From contig WGAR01000005.1 in NCBI GenBank assembly GCA_015494725.1, positions 1 through 45,446 of the forward strand: a stretch of 45,446 nt of DNA. The letters run 5' to 3'. The stretch's first letter is position 1; each line of letters opens with the position of its first letter. The notes under the pieces are model-generated. The model made no database searches and was not told the DNA's origin. It was given only the letters and a program-made list of their open reading frames with translations. Below, in pieces: positions 8,552 to 15,518 of the stretch. Source of the DNA: Thermodesulfobacteriaceae bacterium (GTDB taxonomy: Bacteria > Desulfobacterota > Thermodesulfobacteria > Thermodesulfobacteriales > Thermodesulfobacteriaceae). A program made the translations under genes and the position numbers.

Positions 8552-10143
8552 TTGGCGTACTCCACCGCCCGGGTCTCCCGGATGACCGTAACCTTGATCA
8601 CCCCGGGGAACTTGACTTCCTCCTCGATCTTGCGGGCGATGTCCCGGGCCAGCAACACCGCCTCCTCGTCCGAGACCTTGCCGCTGTCCACAATTACCCG
8701 GACCTCGCGGCCGGCCTGAATGGCGTACGCCTTCTGCACCCCCTTGAAGCTGTGTGCGATGTTCTCCAGCTCCTGAAGGCGTTTGATATAGGTCTCCAGG
8801 AGCTCGCGCCGGGCTCCCGGACGGGCCCCGGAGACGGCGTCCGCAGCCTGCACCAGGATGGCCAGCACCGACTGGGCTGGCACGTCCTCGTGGTGCGCGG
8901 CGATGGCGTTTACGATCTCCTCGTCCTCTCCGTACTTGCGGGCCAGATCCGCTCCGATGAGGGCGTGCGGCCCCTCCTGCTCGAAGTCCACGGCCTTCCC
9001 GATATCGTGAAGGAGCCCGGCCCGCTTGGCCTTCTTCACATCCAGCCCCAGCTCCCCGGCCATGACCCCGCAGATGAAGGCCACCTCTATGGAATGCTGC
9101 AATACGTTCTGGGTATAACTGGTGCGGAATTTAAGTTTTCCGAGGAGTTTGATCAATTCGGGGTGAAGCCCGTAAACTCCCACATCGAAGGCCGCCTTCT
9201 CCCCGGTCTCCTTGATGGTGCTCTCCATTTCTTCTTCCACCTTTTTAACCACCTCTTCAATCCGGGCCGGATGGATACGACCGTCGGCCACCAGGCGTTC
9301 CATAGCCAGCCGGGCAATCTCCCGCCGAATGGGATTGAAACAGGAAAGCACCACCACCTCCGGGGTATCGTCGATGAGGACCGTGACCCCGGTGGCAGCC
9401 TCAAAGGCCCGGATATTCCGACCCTCGCGCCCGATGATCCGACCCTTCATCTCCTCACTGGGAAGGGGGACCACCGAGACCGTCTTTTCGGTTACGAATT
9501 CCGCGGCGCAGCGGGCAATGGCCAGGGAAAGAATCTCCTGGGCCTTGCGCTTGGCCTCCTCCTTGGTTTCGGCCTCCACCCGCATAAGCACCCGGGCGGC
9601 CTCCTCTCGTACCTCCTCCTCCACCCGGGAAAGGAGGAGATTCCGGGCCTCTTCCTCACTGAGATGGGCCACCTCCTCCAGCCGCTTCTTCTCCTCCTCT
9701 ACCAGCCGCTGCAACTCCTCCCGCTGGCGGGCCAGTTCCTCCCGGGTCTTATCCACCTCGGAGAGTTTGGCCCGCAGATCCTCAGCCATGCTCCGGAGCT
9801 CTCCCTCGCGACGGGAAAGTTCCTTTTCTTTTTCGTTGATCTGGGTGGCCCGTTTCTCCAGATCCCGGAGTTTCTGACGAAGCTCCTGTTCCTGAGCCTC
9901 CCTCTGCCGCTGAAGCTCCTTTTCCAGTTCTTCTTTTTTCCGGAAGAGCTCCTCTTTGGCCCGTATCCGGGCCTCCTGGACCACGGTCTCCGCTTCCCGA
10001 CGGGCCCGTTCCAGGATCAGCCGGGCCTCCTCCTCGGCCCGTTTCTTATCCTCAAACTCTTCCTTCCGGCGCAAACGATAGCCGACCAGAAAACCGATCA
10101 CCGCCCCGACGATCAGCGCCAACAAAACCGCCAGGATCTTCAT
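8548..10143 (-). CDS. rny: Ribonuclease Y
   Basis: 531-residue membrane-anchored endoribonuclease that starts mRNA decay. Order of parts: N-terminal membrane helix (ILAVLLALIVGAVIGFLVGY, residues 3-22), a long charged coiled coil to about residue 210, a KH RNA-binding domain (GRIIGREGRNIRAFE), and an HD domain with VLQHSIEVA and GLLHDIGKA, where HD provides the metal site. Length is close to the usual 510-520. GGGAGGTTCAGC precedes the ATG. Upstream on the same strand is the 6S RNA gene; ymdB follows with a 4 bp overlap. Confidence 0.96.
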   Translation of the reverse strand: MKILAVLLALIVGAVIGFLVGYRLRRKEEFEDKKRAEEEARLILERARREAETVVQEARIRAKEELFRKKEELEKELQRQREAQEQELRQKLRDLEKRATQINEKEKELSRREGELRSMAEDLRAKLSEVDKTREELARQREELQRLVEEEKKRLEEVAHLSEEEARNLLLSRVEEEVREEAARVLMRVEAETKEEAKRKAQEILSLAIARCAAEFVTEKTVSVVPLPSEEMKGRIIGREGRNIRAFEAATGVTVLIDDTPEVVVLSCFNPIRREIARLAMERLVADGRIHPARIEEVVKKVEEEMESTIKETGEKAAFDVGVYGLHPELIKLLGKLKFRTSYTQNVLQHSIEVAFICGVMAGELGLDVKKAKRAGLLHDIGKAVDFEQEGPHALIGADLARKYGEDEEIVNAIAAHHEDVPAQSVLAILVQAADAVSGARPGARRELLETYIKRLQELENIAHSFKGVQKAYAIQAGREVRVIVDSGKVSDEEAVLLARDIARKIEEEVKFPGVIKVTVIRETRAVEYAK

Positions 10144-10204
10144 GCTGAACCTCCCCTTTATTTCTTCCGCCGGGGGAGGAAGGAAAGGAGGGCCTCAAAA
10201 TAAT

Positions 10205-10386
10205 GGCCCGGGGTGCCGTGTCAGCCGCCCCGCTTCGAGGACCTGGGTCCTACCTTAGGGAGCCATCCGCCCCTTCGGCTTCTCCGGCGGTCAAGGCCGG
10301 AGCATGCACCAGGACGGAGAGGGCTCCCTCTGCGGGTACGGTGTTGCCTCGGCGGGCGCTATAGCCGATCACGCACACCCCAGGCA
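10205..10386 (-). ncRNA. ssrS: 6S RNA
   Basis: Read on the minus strand, the segment has the hallmarks of 6S RNA, the RNA that mimics an open promoter and binds sigma-70 RNA polymerase. A terminal hairpin block GTGCATGCTCCGG...CCGGAGAAGCC closely resembles the E. coli GAGCATGCTCGGTCCGTCCGAGAAGCC. The inner stem has CTCCGGC/GCCGGAG, an outer one GGAGCC/GGCTCC, and the closing stem pairs GCCTGGGGTG at the 5' end with CACCCCGGGC at the 3' end. It sits directly downstream of zapA, the conserved neighbour of ssrS in proteobacteria. About 182 nt, the normal size. The 5' strand of the closing stem overlaps the last codons of zapA. A possible promoter, TTGAGT-N17-TCAAAT (10414-10386), would start transcription near 10379. 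Exact ends are uncertain by several bases. Confidence 0.88.
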
Positions 10387-10665
10387 TTTGAGCTCTCTCT
10401 CTATGGTTTCACTCAATCTTACCGCTTCTCTCCCTATCTTCTCCGAAAGGAGTCGGTGCTCCCGCCTAAGCCTTACCAGCTCCGCCGTGATCTCCAGCAA
10501 AAGCACCACCGCCTGCTTCAAGGGGGACAACTGCCGGCGGTTTTTGATCCGTCTCTTACGATCCTCCAGATAGGCCAATATTTCTTCTATTTCCTCTTCC
10601 GGGAGATCGGCCCGGAAGGTAAAGCGGTTTCCCGCAAATTCAAATTCAATAAGCCTTTCGGTCAA
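10369..10665 (-). CDS. zapA: Cell division protein ZapA
   Basis: 98 residues. ZapA binds and bundles FtsZ filaments at midcell. The protein begins with a beta-rich segment (IEFEFAGNRFTFRADLPEE) and continues as a long helical coiled coil (LEDRKRRIKNR...EHRLLSEKIGREAVRLSETIE), the ZapA layout. The start is TTG at 10665, three bases after the stop of the coiled-coil gene upstream, so translation is probably coupled; no ATG is near. The last codons (KCLGCA) coincide with the 5' arm of the 6S RNA. Identification rests on domain layout plus the zapA-ssrS neighbourhood. Confidence 0.85.
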   Translation of the reverse strand: MTERLIEFEFAGNRFTFRADLPEEEIEEILAYLEDRKRRIKNRRQLSPLKQAVVLLLEITAELVRLRREHRLLSEKIGREAVRLSETIERELKCLGCA

Positions 10666-10668
10666 ACT

Positions 10669-10908
10669 TTATGCGCCCCCTTCGGAGAACTGGGAGAGCC
10701 TTTCAATCAGGTGTCCGATCCTTTCCCTGACAGCCCTCCTTTCTTCCTCCCGGCGGTTCAACTCTTCCTGAAGCCGAGCCAACTCGGCCTCTTTTTCCTG
10801 CAACTTCAAAAGCAACTCCTCCCTCTCCGCCTTTAAACGCCCCAGCACCTGAAGAAGCATCTCTATCTTTTCTTCGAGGACCCTTAGATCCTGCACATCC
10901 ATCTCCAT
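10669..10908 (-). CDS. Small coiled-coil protein, ZapB-like
   Basis: 79 residues made almost wholly of heptad repeats (VLEEKIEMLLQVLGRLKAER..., ending ERIGHLIERLSQFSEGGA). No catalytic residues. Position immediately before zapA and overall make-up match the ZapB-like FtsZ-ring cofactors often encoded next to zapA; this is inference, since coiled coils carry little family information. Start: ATG 10908 has GGAGG five bases before it; a TTG start at 10926 would place the ribosome site inside the gene. Separated from the muiA-like stop by 42 bp. Confidence 0.75.
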   Translation of the reverse strand: MEMDVQDLRVLEEKIEMLLQVLGRLKAEREELLLKLQEKEAELARLQEELNRREEERRAVRERIGHLIERLSQFSEGGA

Positions 10909-10950
10909 CTCGACCTCCCTCCTCAAGCTTATGAGGGTTTGGGGGATCGG

Positions 10951-12390
10951 TCAAGGGGCGGGGCGTTCGATCACCGCCTGAAGGAGAATCTTCAAGGGTT
11001 TCCCCGGAGAAAGGGTAAGGTGCCAGGTGGCCCGTCCCTGAGGAGAAAGTTCGTTCCAGGGCGGATCGGCGGTAACCGAGACCCGGATCTCCTTCTTCCG
11101 GCTGACCGGAACCCGCTCGTAAACCGTAAGGGGCAGGCCCTGCGGATGGGCGCTTTTTATCTCTATCTCCCAGCGCAGGGTGCGTCTTAAGTGTTTTTTC
11201 ACCACCCCCACCCGTTCTTCGTAATCCCGCAGGATCCTCCGCCGGACCTCCACCCAGGGGTCCTCGGAAAGATAGAGGTCTAACTTGCGTCCGGGCCTCA
11301 GGTCCGGAAGTTTTCTTTCCGGAAGCTCCCTTCCGGAGAGAAAGATCCGGGCCGGACCTCCGGGAAGATAGACCTCGGGACGAAGGGTTACCGCCAGATA
11401 GGCCCGGGGAAGACTATAGGCCGGGACCTCGACCCGCACCCGAGCCGGAAACTCCCGCCTTTCAAGAAGCACAAAGCGGGGGAGGCCCGGGGAAAGGGCG
11501 GGAAGAGGGACACGATAGAGTCTCCCCTCCAGGAGGGGCTCTGCGGAAGGAGCCCCTCCCTTTACCGCACCGGGGGCCTTTAGGGCGAGGATCCCTATGG
11601 GGGGAGTATCCACATACCAGGGCCTGAAGGGCGGGGGCTCATAAAGGGCCGGCCCCCTGGGGCGAACCTCGTAGCGCAGACGGAGTTCCGGAAGCGAGCG
11701 GCCCAGACGCTGGGTAAGCCATAACCCCAGCCGGAACTCCACCCGGGACTTTTCCGGCCAGACGAAGACCCGACGCTCCTCCCGATACTCCAGTCCCGAA
11801 AGGGGGTAACGCAGTTTCAGGGTATAGGTGGAAGGGGCCCTTTCGCAGCGGAAGACCGGTGAAAGAAGGGTCTCCTCCTTTAGGGCGAGCCTTTCCTCCA
11901 GGGCAAGCAGCCGTTTTTTGAGTGCGGCCCGTTTCCGTTCCAGTTCCGCCTCCCGGGTCTTTATCTCCTCAAGCTTAAGCCCCAGCCGCTTAAGGGCCGA
12001 AAGGGGGTCCCTCGCGAGATCCCGGGGGCTTAACCCCAAAAGCCATTTCTCTTCCAGGGAAAGCACCTCCTCTTCCCTGGAAATCTCGGAAAGTTCGGCC
12101 CTTGTCCGGTGGATCTCCTCGGCCACCGGCCCCTGAGGGCTCGCAAAACCCTGCGGGATAAAGCTCACCAGACATCCCTCCGGGGCCTCAAGTACGGTAA
12201 TATTCCCGGGGTTGATCCGCCCGGGAAAAGGAAGCCTCGCCTCACGGACCTCATCGGCGGAAAGGGAGATCTCCTCCGTAAGATAGGTCCCTTCCGGGGC
12301 AAGGGAAAGCTCAAGGGGCCGGCGGGTCAACCCCCGAGCCGGGGCTTCGACCAGAAAGAAAAGAACCAGAATGAGCGCAAGCCGTCTCAT
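10951..12390 (-). CDS. Secreted DUF4139/DUF4140 (mucoidy inhibitor MuiA-like) protein
   Basis: 479 residues. A signal peptide (MRRLALILVLFFLVEAPARG) implies export. An N-terminal beta domain follows, then a coiled-coil hairpin (about 105-175, with REAELERKRAALKKRLLALE), and a beta-rich C-terminal domain. The C-terminus has IEIKSAHPQGLPLTVYERVPVS, then KEIRVSVTADP and GRATWHLTLSPGKPLKI, the pattern of DUF4139 found in MuiA-type proteins. Function of the family is unknown; it is linked to envelope or exopolysaccharide phenotypes in a few species. ATG 12390 has AGGAGG five bases ahead and gives a clean signal peptide; the longer frame does not. First gene of the run leading into zapB-like and zapA. 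Confidence 0.78.
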   Translation of the reverse strand: MRRLALILVLFFLVEAPARGLTRRPLELSLAPEGTYLTEEISLSADEVREARLPFPGRINPGNITVLEAPEGCLVSFIPQGFASPQGPVAEEIHRTRAELSEISREEEVLSLEEKWLLGLSPRDLARDPLSALKRLGLKLEEIKTREAELERKRAALKKRLLALEERLALKEETLLSPVFRCERAPSTYTLKLRYPLSGLEYREERRVFVWPEKSRVEFRLGLWLTQRLGRSLPELRLRYEVRPRGPALYEPPPFRPWYVDTPPIGILALKAPGAVKGGAPSAEPLLEGRLYRVPLPALSPGLPRFVLLERREFPARVRVEVPAYSLPRAYLAVTLRPEVYLPGGPARIFLSGRELPERKLPDLRPGRKLDLYLSEDPWVEVRRRILRDYEERVGVVKKHLRRTLRWEIEIKSAHPQGLPLTVYERVPVSRKKEIRVSVTADPPWNELSPQGRATWHLTLSPGKPLKILLQAVIERPAP

Positions 12391-12467
12391 CATCCCCTCC
12401 TTTAATCCCCTCTCCACCGGAGGGAGGCTTGAAGTTATGTTAGCATATTTCCGGGAGAGGATCTTCC

Positions 12468-12743
12468 ATGGCCCGCATAAGGAAGGAAGAGGCCCTGCGC
12501 TGGCTTTCCGAAAGGCTCTCCGGGCTCTCCCCCGGCGAGTGCCTGGATTTCCTCTGCAAGAAGCGCAACCGCCTGGTGCGGGTGGTACGCACGGAGGAAG
12601 GTTTCCGCCTGGAGGAAAGGGGCTTTTTCCGCAAGGACTTTGAGGCCGAAGGCGAAAAAGAGGTGCTCAAGCTCTGCGAGAGGCTCTTTTCCCGGGAATT
12701 TCCGAGAAGTCATATCCTCTGGGCCCACCGGAGGCGAGCTTAA
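12468..12743 (+). CDS. Small conserved-looking protein of unknown function
   Basis: 91 residues, basic at both ends (MARIRKEEALRWLSERL..., ...FPRSHILWAHRRRA), mostly helical by composition with one CLDFLCKK stretch. No known domain recognised. Codon usage resembles the neighbours and the start has GGGAGAGG about seven bases before the ATG, so it is probably real. It is divergent from the muiA-like gene (77 bp between starts) and lies 40 bp ahead of dut on the same strand, so it could head the dut-thyX operon. Confidence 0.65.
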   Translation: MARIRKEEALRWLSERLSGLSPGECLDFLCKKRNRLVRVVRTEEGFRLEERGFFRKDFEAEGEKEVLKLCERLFSREFPRSHILWAHRRRA

Positions 12744-12783
12744 AACCGTTGTTTTGCCGCCCGGTCTCCGGTATAAAGGGAAT

Positions 12784-13227
12784 ATGAAACTTAAGGTCTG
12801 GCGCAGGGACCCCCGGGCCCGGCTTCCGGAAAAGGCCTCAAACGGCGCGGTGGGCTTTGACCTTTTTGCCCTTGAAGACCAGGAGATCCCCCCGGGAGAA
12901 CCCACCTTCATTCGCACCGGGCTGGTCATAAAGACCGAAAGACCCTACGCCCTTTTTGTCTTCCCCCGCTCAAGTCTTTTCCGCAAGAAAGGCCTCCTCT
13001 TTCCCCATTCGGCAGGGATCATCGACTTTGACTACTGCGGAGAGGATGACGAACTCAAGATCCTGGTCTTAAACCCGGGCTCCGAGCCGGTTAAGGTCTC
13101 GGCCGGGGAGCGCCTGGCCCAGATGGTGCTCCTTTGCGTGGCCGAAGGGGTAGAACTTGAGGAGGTACCGGGCCCCCCTTGTGAGGACTCCCGCGGGGGT
13201 TTCGGAAGCACCGGAGGTTACCAATGA
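12784..13227 (+). CDS. dut: dUTP diphosphatase
   Basis: 147 residues. Hydrolyses dUTP to dUMP and pyrophosphate, keeping uracil out of DNA and supplying dUMP for thymidylate synthesis. All five trimeric dUTPase motifs are visible in order: NGAVGFDLFA, FPRSSL, GIIDFDYCGE, ERLAQMVL and the C-terminal RGGFGSTGGY. Start ATG 12784 follows AAGGGA and gives a normal-length protein; an upstream extension of the frame overlaps the previous gene. Ends with an ATGA overlap onto thyX, whose substrate is dUMP, so the two form a functional pair. A bifunctional dCTP/dUTP activity is unlikely given the motif set. Confidence 0.93.
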   Translation: MKLKVWRRDPRARLPEKASNGAVGFDLFALEDQEIPPGEPTFIRTGLVIKTERPYALFVFPRSSLFRKKGLLFPHSAGIIDFDYCGEDDELKILVLNPGSEPVKVSAGERLAQMVLLCVAEGVELEEVPGPPCEDSRGGFGSTGGYQ

Positions 13228-14180
13228 CCGATCCACGCCAAGCCTGGTCCGAACTTCGCCGCAACTTCCTGCTTCAGCTTTACCGGGATCTTGGCGGGGA
13301 GGCCTTCCGCCGCACCCTGTTTCTGAGCTTCCTCGGGGCCCGGATCTGTTACGCCGAAAGCCCTCCGCTTTCCCTCTTTGCCGAGGAACGCTTCCGGGAC
13401 CCGGAAAAACTTAGGAGCTTTTTCCTGCGTCTTAAGGCCTCGGGACACGCCAGCGTCTTCGCCCACTCTCCCTTAACCGTAAGGCCTAAAGAACTTTCCG
13501 CGGATCTCCTTTCCGCCCTTTACAAGGCCTGGTACGACCCCGCAACCGGGGCCCTCCAGCTCAATCTGCGCCATTTCGCCGAAAGCCTGACCGACGAGGA
13601 ATTCGCGGCCCTTATCGCCGCAGGAATTGAGGACCGAAGCTTTACCGAGTTTCCCGCCCTCCGCTGGGAGGGCTGGCCCTTAAAGAGGGTCTATGTGGGG
13701 CCGCTTTCCGGGCTCCTTCCCCGGTTCGAGCGGCCGGAGCCGGAGGAGGGCCTCTTTTCCCTCCCGGCGGTCACCGTAATACAGCTTCCCGCAGAGGAAC
13801 CCTTCGGGTGGCTTGCGGTGATCGTGGAGGGGTTTTCCCGGCTCTTTTCTCATCAGTTCGTGCGCCACACCTGGCTCAACTTCAACCAGCGCTCCCACCG
13901 CTACACCTCGGTGGATCAGTTCGTGCTTCCTCCCGCCTTTGAGGACCATCGGGAGGTCTATGCCGCAGAGATCCGGCGGGCCATGGAGGCCTATCGCCGG
14001 CTGGTTGCGTCCGGCCTTCGCAAGGAGGACGCCCGCTTTATCACCCCCCAGGGGGCGGCCACCACGGTGCTGGCCACCGGGCCGCTTTTCGTCTGGCGCG
14101 ATTTCGTGGAGAAACGGGCCCATCCCAAGGCTCAGTGGGAGATCCGGCACCTGGCCGAGACCCTGCGGGAGGTCCTTTGA
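13224..14180 (+). CDS. thyX: Flavin-dependent thymidylate synthase ThyX, variant signature
   Basis: 318 residues, longer than usual (about 220-260). ThyX makes dTMP from dUMP using FAD, NADPH and methylene-tetrahydrofolate. The signature region is QFVRHTWLNFNQRSHRYTSVD at about residues 213-232 (shown in part by its ends), fitting RH-x8-S and the later RY, but the third position of the usual RHR is Thr. Other family features: SGHASVFAHSPLTV near residue 75, LNLRHFAESL near 110, and a C-terminal WEIRHLAE. The extra length is mainly N-terminal (first 60 residues). Overlaps dut by 4 bp. Confident for the family because dUTPase is fused in the operon; the variant motif is noted separately. Confidence 0.9.
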   Translation: MTDPRQAWSELRRNFLLQLYRDLGGEAFRRTLFLSFLGARICYAESPPLSLFAEERFRDPEKLRSFFLRLKASGHASVFAHSPLTVRPKELSADLLSALYKAWYDPATGALQLNLRHFAESLTDEEFAALIAAGIEDRSFTEFPALRWEGWPLKRVYVGPLSGLLPRFERPEPEEGLFSLPAVTVIQLPAEEPFGWLAVIVEGFSRLFSHQFVRHTWLNFNQRSHRYTSVDQFVLPPAFEDHREVYAAEIRRAMEAYRRLVASGLRKEDARFITPQGAATTVLATGPLFVWRDFVEKRAHPKAQWEIRHLAETLREVL

Positions 14181-14181
14181 G

Positions 14182-14754
14182 ATGGCCCATCGCTTCGATC
14201 CCAGGGAGAAACACAAACTGGAATCCCCGGAGCGCCGCAGACACCTTCCCCCGGAAAGGGTCCTGGAGCTTCTGGAACTTAAGCCTGGGGAAACCCTGCT
14301 TGATCTCGGCTGCGGCACGGGCTATTTCGCCCTTCCCGCCGCTGAAAGGGTGGGGCCCTCGGGACGGGTGTTCGCCGTGGATGTAGAGGAGGAGATGCTC
14401 GCCGAGGTGCGGAAGAAGGCCTCAGGAATCCCTCAGATAGAACTTATCCGCTCCGAGACCTATCGGGTTCCTTTGCCTCAGGCCGTGGCCGAGGCCGCCC
14501 TTCTTGCCTTTGTGCTTCACGAGGTGGAGGACCCGGTGCGGCTCCTTGGCGAGGTCCGGAGGCTCCTTAAACCCGGCGGACGGCTCCTGGTCCTAGAATG
14601 GCAAAAGAAAGAGACTCCCATGGGGCCTCCGGTTTCCGAACGCTTAACCGAGGAGGAAACCCGCGCTTTCCTTAAGGAGGCGGGCTTTGCGGCCCTAGAG
14701 ACCTCCCCCTTCGGCGACTGGTTTTATACCGCCCGGGGGTTCAAGCCCGCATGA
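14182..14754 (+). CDS. Class I SAM-dependent methyltransferase
   Basis: 190 residues. SAM-binding motif I is LLDLGCGTGYFALPAAERVG (residues about 38-57), motif II acidic end VFAVDVEEEML, and the post-motif region LHEVEDPVRLLGEVRRLLKPGGRLLVLEW is typical of UbiE/Methyltransf_11 enzymes. Substrate unknown. The start ATG 14182 lies one base after the thyX stop with GGGAGGTCC upstream, so it is translated with thyX. A quinone methyltransferase role (the mqn genes lie 7 kb away) is possible but not shown. Followed by a second methyltransferase with a 4 bp overlap. Confidence 0.88.
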   Translation: MAHRFDPREKHKLESPERRRHLPPERVLELLELKPGETLLDLGCGTGYFALPAAERVGPSGRVFAVDVEEEMLAEVRKKASGIPQIELIRSETYRVPLPQAVAEAALLAFVLHEVEDPVRLLGEVRRLLKPGGRLLVLEWQKKETPMGPPVSERLTEEETRAFLKEAGFAALETSPFGDWFYTARGFKPA

Positions 14755-15407
14755 GAGGGATTCCCCAGGTCTTCGATCAGCTGGCCCGGGACTATGACCA
14801 CTGGTACGAGAAACCCTTCGGGCGTTCGGTCTATGCGCTGGAGCTTTCCGCCTTAAGGAGGGTATGCCGCGACTTCCGGCAGGCCCTGGAGGTGGGGGTG
14901 GGAACCGGGCGTTTCGCTAAGCCCCTGGGAATACCCTACGGGGCAGACCCTTCCCGGGAGATGCTAAAGCTGGCCCGTAAGAGGGGGCTCACCGTGGTTC
15001 AGGCCGCAGGGGAACATCTTCCCTTTCTCACGGGAAGCTTCGATCTGGTTCTCCTCATGGTCACCCTCTGTTTTGTGGATTACCCGGAGGACGTGCTCCG
15101 GGAGGCCTATCGCGTGCTCAGTCCCGGTGGACGCCTGGTGCTGGGCCTCATCCTCCGGGAAAGCCCCTGGGCCGCCTTCTACCAGGAAAAAGGACGCCGC
15201 GGACACCCCCTCTACCAGAGAGCCCGTTTCTATTCCCTGCCCGAACTGAGAGAGATGCTCTCCCGCACCGGGTTCGAGGAGAAAAAGATCCTGAGCACCC
15301 TCTTTGAGCCTCCCCAAACCGAAAGACCCATCACCAACCCGGAGATCCGCCAAGGCTTCCACCCCCAGGCCGGATTCTTCATCCTCCTGGCCCTCAAATC
15401 CTCCTGA
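14751..15407 (+). CDS. Class I SAM-dependent methyltransferase
   Basis: 218 residues. Starts with FDQLARDYDHWYEKPFGR, the usual pre-domain of Methyltransf_11 and BioC/UbiE-like proteins. Motif I is degenerate but recognisable (LEVGVGTGRFAKPLG), followed by GADPSREMLKLARKRG, GEHLPFLTGSFDLVLLM and AYRVLSPGGRLVLGL. Substrate unknown. Overlaps the previous gene by ATGA and ends the dut-thyX run. Similar arrangement but low similarity to its neighbour, so not a simple tandem duplicate. Confidence 0.87.
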   Translation: MRGIPQVFDQLARDYDHWYEKPFGRSVYALELSALRRVCRDFRQALEVGVGTGRFAKPLGIPYGADPSREMLKLARKRGLTVVQAAGEHLPFLTGSFDLVLLMVTLCFVDYPEDVLREAYRVLSPGGRLVLGLILRESPWAAFYQEKGRRGHPLYQRARFYSLPELREMLSRTGFEEKKILSTLFEPPQTERPITNPEIRQGFHPQAGFFILLALKSS

Positions 15408-15459
15408 ACTTTTATCGAATTGACCAATCAATGCTTAGGGTTTTATCTTTAAAAACTTT

Positions 15460-15488
15460 TTGACAATCTCTATGGTTCCGCTTAAAAG
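15460..15488 (+). promoter_or_regulatory. Putative promoter of the molybdoenzyme-transglutaminase operon
   Basis: TTGACA at 15460-15465 and TAAAAG at 15483-15488 with 17 bp spacing, inside an AT-rich 110 bp gap between the methyltransferase stop and the molybdoenzyme start at 15519. Confidence 0.5.
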
Positions 15489-15518
15489 TTCCGATAATTC
15501 CGGAAAGCCGAGGGAGGG

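Noticed and set aside
8752..10203. 483-codon open frame opposite rny
   Set aside because: Low-complexity Leu/Pro/Gly-rich shadow of the rny coiled coil; no ribosome site, no recognisable domain.
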